Virus record (IMG/VR): IMGVR_UViG_3300042090_001278
Span: 1 to 64,000 of that record
Reading direction: 5' to 3' (one strand)
Length of the DNA stretch: 64,000 bases
Source of the DNA: a virus
The position numbers and the translations under genes are program-made. The notes under the pieces were generated by a model. That model did no database searches, was not told the origin of the DNA, and saw only the letters and a program-made list of their open reading frames with translations. This document shows positions 58,917 to 64,000 of the stretch, piece by piece. Every line of letters starts with the position of its first letter. The stretch's first letter is position 1.

Positions 58917-59365
58917 GTCCGGAAGAATTGTTTGGTCACATTACTCATCTGGCTGAAAGCACGGCGGATATAAGCCCCTGTCATTCCTTGGTGTTTCGCG
59001 CGCTGATTGAGGTAATGAAGCCTGATGGCGATGAGGAATGCAGCCGGTTGGCTACTTGCGACCTGTACAACGCAGTGATTGCGCATTCAAAGCGTGCCTC
59101 GGCGATGCGTGCTCTCATGGCGGATGCGCGGAGTAATTCCCACGCGATGCACGAGGAGATGTCGCGGCTGATGTCGATGGGCGTTGAGTCGGGCGGATAC
59201 CTGCCGGCACGCGTTAAGGATGGTAGAGCCCTGTTGCATGTGACCTGGCTAGAGAAGGACGGAACTCCAATGGTTTCTCCTCCTGGGCGTCACGCTCCTT
59301 CGGTTACAGAATCAAGCGGCAATCGCGCCGATCGGCGGCGCGATCTTCGACGCTCGCGGAGGTAA
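58913..59365 (+). CDS. small helical protein
   Basis: 150 residues, GTG start in a GTGA overlap. Helical with Cys, HSLVFRALIEVMKPDGDEEC, ending in a strongly basic tail (NRADRRRDLRRSRR) that may bind nucleic acid. No family recognised. Confidence 0.62.
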   Translation: MSPEELFGHITHLAESTADISPCHSLVFRALIEVMKPDGDEECSRLATCDLYNAVIAHSKRASAMRALMADARSNSHAMHEEMSRLMSMGVESGGYLPARVKDGRALLHVTWLEKDGTPMVSPPGRHAPSVTESSGNRADRRRDLRRSRR

Positions 59366-59371
59366 CTGACC

Positions 59372-59569
59372 ATGACCGCGCACCTGTCGATGATGCAGCG
59401 GATCGACATGGCGAGGCGGCGAGCTCGGGAGGGCTGTAGCCGGCGTCGGCGGCGGCAGGTGTACTTGGATCGCAAGAAGCGCCGCGCGGTCATTCTGAGT
59501 ACGAGGGTTGAGTGGGTGTACAATCGCGAGACGGGACGGTATCGGCGCGTGGTATTGAAACGAACCTGA
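59372..59569 (+). CDS. small basic protein
   Basis: 65 residues with GGAGG 8 bases upstream. Arg-rich (ARRRAREGCSRRRRRQVYLD), probably nucleic-acid-binding. No family recognised. Confidence 0.6.
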   Translation: MTAHLSMMQRIDMARRRAREGCSRRRRRQVYLDRKKRRAVILSTRVEWVYNRETGRYRRVVLKRT

Positions 59570-59608
59570 TCTCTAATCGAACCAGCCGATCCGCTTCTAA
59601 TCGAACCA

Positions 59609-59635
59609 GAGCCCGCCGGCGTCGCCGGCGGGCTC
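59609..59635. terminator. bidirectional hairpin between convergent genes
   Basis: 13-base arms GAGCCCGCCGGCG and CGCCGGCGGGCTC around one base. A short direct repeat TCTAATCGAACCAG lies just before it (two copies). No T-run. Confidence 0.65.
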
Positions 59636-59689
59636 GATGGATTCTTGGTGGTGGCGGATGATCGAGAGTGACATCGTTGTGTCACTGGC

Positions 59690-59911
59690 TCAGATGATGC
59701 GCGAGGCGATCTCGGCTTGGCGGATGATGTGGCGGATGGTGGCGCCATTCTTGAGGCCCAGGCGCTTTCCCTCTGCCTCGACGAATTCGCGGAGGTCCTG
59801 CTCGAGACGCAGGCCAGCTTGCGCTTTGGTGGCCGGCTTGCGTTTGCGGCCGGCTCCAGGGCGCGCGCCGCCGCGCCCTGGTTTGGTCGTGCTTGTCGAT
59901 GGCTGGCTCAT
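59690..59911 (-). CDS. small DNA-binding protein candidate
   Basis: 73 residues. AT-hook-like, flexible N-terminus GRGGARPGAGRKRKP, then AGLRLEQDLREFVEAEGKRL and GATIRHIIRQAEIASRII, consistent with a ribbon-helix-helix or similar small regulator. ATG overlaps the stop of the large gene upstream (ATGA). Confidence 0.65.
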   Translation of the reverse strand: MSQPSTSTTKPGRGGARPGAGRKRKPATKAQAGLRLEQDLREFVEAEGKRLGLKNGATIRHIIRQAEIASRII

Positions 59912-61854
59912 GTGAGTTTGATCCCCTTGTACGCCGATCGCGCGGCGCTCTCGTCGTCGTAGGTCGTTGTGCGATCGTCAGCGTCGCCGTCCTCGCCCAT
60001 TGACCACCATCCCTCATTGACGAGCCAGAGCGTTTGGATCTCACCGTCTGTCGTGACCACTTCGAGCCTGTTGATCCGCTTGGTTGTGCCGCTGTTGCCT
60101 CTCGATTTCTCGGCTTCGTCGATCTTGGTATCCGATGTGACGGCCGCGATTTCGGGGCGCTTGGTCGTTTTCCTGATGGCCTCGAGTTTCCGGTCAGTTG
60201 CCGCAGCCGTCGCGCGGTTTCGGTAGGACTGCGCGGCGATCTCGATGTCGTCCTCGGTGAGGGTGCTGATGTCAATGAGTTTGCTGTAGCTGGTGTATCC
60301 GATCGACATCGAGGCAAATAGCCGGCCGTCGGGATGTCGATAGAAATGGGGGTAGGTGGTCGTGTTGTGCAGGTGCATGACGGCATCGGTGAGGTTGGGG
60401 TCGATGTCGGCACGTCCCAGGTGAGTGAGAATCGCGGGTTCGACGCCGGCGACCTCGGCGGCGGGCAGTTCGTAGCGCGCGTATTCGTCCCGGATCAGCC
60501 ACTCGGTTGATGTCGCGATGTCGATATATCGCTGCTGACCGTCGCGGTCGATCAGGTGCAGCCATGGATAATCATCAACTGGGATGTTACCGGCCGGGGC
60601 TCGCCTGCCGATTGCGCGCAGTACCTCGCGTGCTGCGTCGACCTCGCCGCGCAGCTCGGCCATGTGTCGATAGTGCTCGTTGGCCCAGGAGTCGATGACG
60701 CTCGCGGGTGCGTAGCGCGTCCCGGTTTGACGATCGAGAAAAACGGCCGTTCCGTCCGCGAGTTCGGCGCGCGCCGTTTCGGCGTCGGCCGTGGGCCAGT
60801 TGGTCCAGGCGTTCCATGTCATGAGGCTCGACGGTGGATGCATTTTGGTTGCGGTGAGGCGCGAGGTCGCGGATTCGAACGAGATTGTCGATACGCGGTA
60901 GGCGTCGAGGTCCGCGCGCCAGGTCGGAGCGACGCGGTCCATGAATGCCTGCCGCGCGTCGTCGAAGGGGAATCGGTAGCCGAGCCCGTGGCTGGTGTTG
61001 GTGTCGGCCCAACAGTCGCCGTCTGCGCTGTTGTTGTGGCAGTACCAGATGTAGCCGCCGGCGCCGTCGATGACCCATCGCGCAAATCCCTTGCCGTCCG
61101 GGTCCTCGATAACGATGCCCTGGAGTTTGTGGGCGTTGCCGTCGTCCGCGAATGAGTATTCCGCGCCCGATTCTTTCGTGTGTGCAAAAAGTTGATGCTG
61201 CTCGTCCCGGAGCGCTCTACGCTCGGCTTGCGCGGCTTCGCTGGCCAGGAGCGGGGCGGATTCTTCGTCCGTCGCGAGCCGAGCGGCGTAGGAATAGAGA
61301 TAGCCCTCCTCGTCGCCAACGCCAAACGACATGCCGTCCTCTCTGATGTACTGTGATGTGCAGTCGAGGATGACGACGATCTGACTTTCGTCGCGAGGAT
61401 TCCGCATGACCGTGCCGGCGGCGATGTAGTCGCCGCCGTAGTGCTCGCCGCGTGAGAACCGGATGGCGTCGGCCGGGACAGCGGCGGTCTGTGCGGCTGC
61501 CTCGCGGCGGATATCGTCCTTGGTGACGATCTTGCCCTTGCGTCCGCAGTTGGGGCAGAGTAGGTCGTTACCGGTGCGCACAAACACGCACTGGGAATAG
61601 GTCTCTGGCTTGTCCTTGTCAAAACCGGGGAGCTTTTTGCAGCAAACGCAGACGATGGGCTGGTTGGTGTAGCCACCGGTTTGCACTGGCTCTCCGCCAG
61701 GCTCGGCGGCGTCGAGGCGGATGGTTACATATTCACCGTAGGCCGAGGATGCCGATCCGGCCAGCTCCCAGCCGCTCGCCCCCTTGATGATCTCAGCGCC
61801 GGCTTTGTAGTTGCGACCTGTCCTTGCGCACGTTCCGCCAAATCTTGCTCTCAT
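59908..61854 (-). CDS. large zinc-ribbon protein of unknown function
   Basis: 648 residues. Two N-terminal metal sites: CARTGRNYKAGAEIIKG near residue 9 and VCVCCKK...CPNCGRKG (about residues 68-105). The rest is a mosaic of beta and helical parts (IWYCHNNSADGDCWADTNTS, LMTWNAWTNWPTADAETARA) ending in DDESAARSAYKGIKLT. Such long leftward genes with a zinc-ribbon start occur on plasmids and phages, but I recognise no enzyme motif. It is followed by an AT-hook protein gene. Confidence 0.72.
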   Translation of the reverse strand: MRARFGGTCARTGRNYKAGAEIIKGASGWELAGSASSAYGEYVTIRLDAAEPGGEPVQTGGYTNQPIVCVCCKKLPGFDKDKPETYSQCVFVRTGNDLLCPNCGRKGKIVTKDDIRREAAAQTAAVPADAIRFSRGEHYGGDYIAAGTVMRNPRDESQIVVILDCTSQYIREDGMSFGVGDEEGYLYSYAARLATDEESAPLLASEAAQAERRALRDEQHQLFAHTKESGAEYSFADDGNAHKLQGIVIEDPDGKGFARWVIDGAGGYIWYCHNNSADGDCWADTNTSHGLGYRFPFDDARQAFMDRVAPTWRADLDAYRVSTISFESATSRLTATKMHPPSSLMTWNAWTNWPTADAETARAELADGTAVFLDRQTGTRYAPASVIDSWANEHYRHMAELRGEVDAAREVLRAIGRRAPAGNIPVDDYPWLHLIDRDGQQRYIDIATSTEWLIRDEYARYELPAAEVAGVEPAILTHLGRADIDPNLTDAVMHLHNTTTYPHFYRHPDGRLFASMSIGYTSYSKLIDISTLTEDDIEIAAQSYRNRATAAATDRKLEAIRKTTKRPEIAAVTSDTKIDEAEKSRGNSGTTKRINRLEVVTTDGEIQTLWLVNEGWWSMGEDGDADDRTTTYDDESAARSAYKGIKLT

Positions 61855-62214
61855 GGTTGTCTCCTGTTGGTGTATGATCTAGATGTCCCTGTTGGGACCG
61901 CCGGGCTTGGCTTCTAAACTTGCCCGGCGTTTTCTCTTATGATTCATGTTACCACATTTCAAACGATATATCAATGATTTTTGTTAACATTATCAGCTCG
62001 TGATAATGCCCCTTTCCACGAGTGCGTATGCGCGCATGCGCATCGTTTCGCACAGGGTCAAGCATACTGATAATTTGATGCTCGGTTTTGGGCTGGTCTA
62101 AGATGGGATATGGACTGCTTGCGCGGATTTTCTGGGCGCGCCGGCGGCTGCAATTCCGGCGTTCGCGTGGCATCGAAACGCACAATGTGCGTTTCGATGC
62201 GTTTCGCACAGGGC
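61855..62214. other. control region with repeated GTTTCGCACA words, no gene
   Basis: 360 bases upstream of the large leftward gene. Holds ATTATCA-GCTCG-TGATAAT (61996 region), an alternating ATGCGCGCAT stretch near 62030, and GTTTCGCACA at 62045-62054, with two more copies at 62201 and 62221. AT-rich near 61950-61990. The promoter of the large gene should be here; I cannot fix it. Confidence 0.6.
62170..62200. promoter_or_regulatory. long inverted repeat (operator candidate)
   Basis: 13-base arms GCATCGAAACGCA and TGCGTTTCGATGC with a CAATG loop, followed by two GTTTCGCACA words 20 bases apart (62201, 62221). Confidence 0.75.
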
Positions 62215-62448
62215 CTAATCGTTTCGCACATTGAGTGCCGGGGACAGGTCCCTGATGGCTCGCTCGATCTGCTCGCCGTCCGTGGAGCCATAGGTCGCGA
62301 GGATGTCGGCGACCTCTTGCGAGACGCGCCCGGACTTGAGCACGCGGCAGGGAGCAGATCCCGCGGCCTTGCGTCCGCTGCCTGGCGTTTTCGGATCTCC
62401 GCGCTTCACTCCTCGCGGCTTGACGTCCTGACTGTTTACTCGTGGCAT
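62215..62448 (-). CDS. small regulator candidate
   Basis: 77 residues. Basic disordered N-terminus (VKPRGVKRGDPKTPGSGRKA), then VLKSGRVSQEVADILATYGS and GEQIERAIRDLSPALN, helical. A likely DNA-binding protein acting on the nearby GTTTCGCACA words; not proved. Confidence 0.6.
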   Translation of the reverse strand: MPRVNSQDVKPRGVKRGDPKTPGSGRKAAGSAPCRVLKSGRVSQEVADILATYGSTDGEQIERAIRDLSPALNVRND

Positions 62449-62479
62449 TGTGTTACCTTTCGCTAGTCATTCTACCGCG

Positions 62480-62511
62480 AAAAGAAAAGCCCGGTCAATG
62501 GGACCGGGCTT
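62480..62511 (-). terminator. terminator of the DUF932 gene
   Basis: On the minus strand AAGCCCGGTC/GACCGGGCTT with a CCATT loop, followed by TTCTTTT. Confidence 0.88.
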
Positions 62512-62523
62512 GAAGTCGACTGC

Positions 62524-63339
62524 TTAGGCGGTTTTGAGCTGCGCCATTTTCTCGGCGAGGGTCCAGAGTGCGCGGTTGAGCCGTACGTCCTGGTCGATGC
62601 CCTTGACCGGCCGGGTGGTGACGCGGCGGTAGTCGTGCTCTCGGCCGGCATGCGCGCTGAGCCCGCCCCGAATCGCGTTCTCTTGCACGCGGTTGAAGGT
62701 GTGCCAGAGATCATCCGCGCGGTCCTCGTTGCGGCGCGCACGGAGCATCTGGGCGGCCTGGATGGGGGTGTCTATCTTGCCGTCGCTGTCCGCGAAGCGC
62801 AGCTCGTGCGCGGCCTCGGCGAATACCTGCTGCTCGGGAGCCGAGAGCCGCAGGGCTTGCCAGTCCTGGGACACGTCGAGCGCCCGCGTCACGCCCTGCA
62901 TGACGCTGAAACTGCCCTCGATGACATCGTCGACCACGTTGCCGGTGTGCCGCACGCTGATCGATCCGCACATCGAGTCGGCGACGACCATACCGTTGAG
63001 GCACACGAGCCGAAATATCCCACCCATCAGCTTGTAGGCCGAGGTCCCGTCGTGGCTGTTGATGACAACGAGCTCGGGGACGCTGTCGCCGACGGCGACG
63101 TCCTGGGCGGATGCGTGGCGGAAGCGGAGCATGTGCTTTGTGAACTCCGACTTGCCTTCGATGCGCGAGCTGCTCTGTGTGGCGCGGACCGGCAGGAAGT
63201 CGTTTGCCATCAGGCCTTCGACGACGGTCGAGGTTGGAATGTAGGTGTAGCGGCTTGACCGGCTCTCGTGCGGCTGATCGGCGAATACGGATGGGGCGAT
63301 TGATCGAATGCTGTCCATGGTTAGCGTCTGCGTTCTCAT
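62524..63339 (-). CDS. DUF932 family protein
   Basis: 271 residues; ATG chosen with GAGGAG 8 bases upstream. SSRYTYIPTSTVVEGLMAND, FLPVRATQSSSR, FTKHMLRFR, then VINSHDGTSAYKLMGGIFRL and CLNGMVV match the DUF932 family, common on plasmids and phages, of unknown function. It has its own strong promoter with a short inverted repeat and its own terminator, so it is a monocistronic unit. Confidence 0.88.
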   Translation of the reverse strand: MRTQTLTMDSIRSIAPSVFADQPHESRSSRYTYIPTSTVVEGLMANDFLPVRATQSSSRIEGKSEFTKHMLRFRHASAQDVAVGDSVPELVVINSHDGTSAYKLMGGIFRLVCLNGMVVADSMCGSISVRHTGNVVDDVIEGSFSVMQGVTRALDVSQDWQALRLSAPEQQVFAEAAHELRFADSDGKIDTPIQAAQMLRARRNEDRADDLWHTFNRVQENAIRGGLSAHAGREHDYRRVTTRPVKGIDQDVRLNRALWTLAEKMAQLKTA

Positions 63340-63369
63340 TGTCGTTGTCTCCTCGGTTTGGTAAAGTTT

Positions 63370-63386
63370 GGTTACGTAATGTAACC
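63370..63386. promoter_or_regulatory. operator between promoter and DUF932 start
   Basis: GGTTAC-GTAAT-GTAACC inverted repeat just downstream of the expected transcription start. Confidence 0.7.
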
Positions 63387-63396
63387 TTACGATACC

Positions 63397-63425
63397 AGTA
63401 TAGCACCGATGAGTCGGGATGTCAA
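63397..63425 (-). promoter_or_regulatory. strong promoter of the DUF932 gene
   Basis: On the minus strand TTGACA (63420-63425), 17-base spacer, TATACT (63397-63402). Confidence 0.9.
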
Positions 63426-63470
63426 TAGCGTAACGTGACATTTCGCAAAATTACTGAAAATAGTTTCGTA

Positions 63471-63526
63471 ATTGCGTCTGACCGCAATAATTGCGTCTGA
63501 CCGCAATAATTGCGTCTGACCGCAAT
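63471..63526. repeat. three tandem 19-bp palindromic repeats
   Basis: ATTGCGTCTGACCGCAATA three times (the last lacks the final A); each is a palindrome ATTGCG/CGCAAT. A weak promoter-like TTGCGT-16-TACACT (63510-63537) overlaps the third copy. Operator or centromere-type site. Confidence 0.88.
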
Positions 63527-63751
63527 CCGGGTACACTCTGGTTGCATCATAGGGCGCCAGTTACGCGGCGTCCAATAGGACGCGCGCCGGTACGGGGTCT
63601 CCATCTCAGCTCAGCCCGGCGCGCGATCCTCAGAATCGGAATCGGAATGGGACGAATAGGACGTAGGGGACCGATACGACGCCAGTCGGGTGGTCACACC
63701 CTAACGGCGTTCCGACCATTCCGCCGACAGCCCGCACTCACAGGAGCCGCC
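63527..63751. other. leader region of the last gene
   Basis: No gene. Contains a GCGCGCCG/CGGCGCGC inverted repeat (about 63583-63624), a family A copy (63637-63683), and GGAGC before the TTG at 63752. Confidence 0.6.
63637..63683 (+). repeat. family A repeat
   Basis: Intergenic copy in the leader of the last gene. Confidence 0.85.
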
Positions 63752-64000
63752 TTGCCCGATTACGAGCAACCTGAGTTCGTCGACCATGGGCCGGCAGGCC
63801 GGTGCGACAACACGCCCTACGTCGACCGCGGCCGCTGGTCCGGGCCGAACAGCGCGATCGGGACCGCCGAATCCGATGACGAGCCCCCGTCGTCGACATA
63901 TCGCGATCGGCGCGGCGGCGACGGTCTGACGGAGTCCGGCCGGAGCGCGGCGACGACGCTCATCAACCTACTACGCGGTATCGAGCAACGTCTCGAGAAA
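63752..64000 (+). CDS. hypothetical protein, cut by the window edge
   Basis: At least 83 codons from a TTG with AGGAG 5 bases upstream: MPDYEQPEFVDHGPAGRCDN, then DRRGGDGLTESGRSAATTLI and NLLRGIEQRLEK at the edge. Hydrophilic, disordered start, helical end. Truncated on the right, so no function can be given. It lies behind the three palindromic repeats. Confidence 0.62.
   Translation, partial: MPDYEQPEFVDHGPAGRCDNTPYVDRGRWSGPNSAIGTAESDDEPPSSTYRDRRGGDGLTESGRSAATTLINLLRGIEQRLEK

Noticed and set aside
63471-63526. Three 19-bp repeats as a CRISPR array
   Set aside because: No unique spacers between copies and no cas genes in the window.
1-64000. Integrase, reverse transcriptase, retron or known defence island
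   Set aside because: No tyrosine or serine recombinase motif, no YADD-type motif, and no recognisable defence effector was seen in any plausible frame.

Overview
The window reads as most of the genome of a double-stranded DNA bacteriophage with a short (podovirus-type) tail, GC-rich, and with strong signs that it is kept as a plasmid (a phage-plasmid). The phage evidence is an almost complete virion block: small and large terminase, P22-type portal, a scaffold candidate, major capsid protein, two head-tail connector candidates, a tail-nozzle-like protein, ejection-type proteins, a 3177-residue polyvalent protein and a tail fibre. I see no sheath, tape-measure or baseplate genes. The plasmid evidence is a RepA_C-type replication initiator with a DnaA-domain-I-like N-terminus, followed by an array of iteron-like repeats and an AT-rich patch, and a DUF932 gene. 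No integrase was found. The host cannot be named; a GC-rich bacterium whose DNA carries many short dispersed repeat families is the most I can infer.

Layout. 1-9.6 kb: packaging genes, a leftward tRNA-Leu(UAA), and a rightward run of secreted or virion-associated proteins (SGNH hydrolase, an Ig-like and discoidin-like protein). 9.6-15.8 kb: a leftward gene, then portal, scaffold and capsid. 15.9-21.7 kb: a serine-rich virion protein, a methyltransferase and two glycosyltransferases, then connector genes. 21.7-23.1 kb: four leftward small genes. 23.1-25.5 kb: a secreted protein, a coiled-coil membrane protein and a sigma factor. 25.6-44.9 kb: tail nozzle, ejection proteins, polyvalent protein, tail fibre. 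44.9-46.5 kb: leftward acyltransferase and an HTH regulator. 47.5-49.9 kb: a leftward operon with a GH25 endolysin, an 18-residue membrane peptide and small genes, ending at a bilaterally symmetric divergent control region (49.9-50.05 kb). 50-58 kb: rightward early operon with Rad52-type annealing protein, HNH nuclease, many zinc-ribbon proteins and RepA. 58-58.7 kb: iterons and a G-quadruplex-type leader. 58.7-63.4 kb: small genes, a 648-residue zinc-ribbon protein and DUF932. 63.4-64 kb: palindromic operators and a gene cut by the window edge.

The most striking property is the density of short dispersed repeat families, many palindromic. Family A (9-bp periodicity, 18 copies) and families B, C, H and I lie inside coding genes without breaking the frame, giving unrelated proteins the same extra peptides. 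Families D and E sit exactly between genes: their 5' part supplies or abuts the stop codon of the upstream gene and their 3' part supplies the ribosome-binding site of the next gene. In family E both hairpins show compensatory base changes between copies.

A working picture (inference): the element replicates by RepA from the iterons, switches through leaderless-looking promoters with paired operators, uses its own sigma factor for part of its transcription, and alters the host surface or its own virion with glycosyltransferases, a methyltransferase, an acyltransferase and secreted esterase-like proteins.
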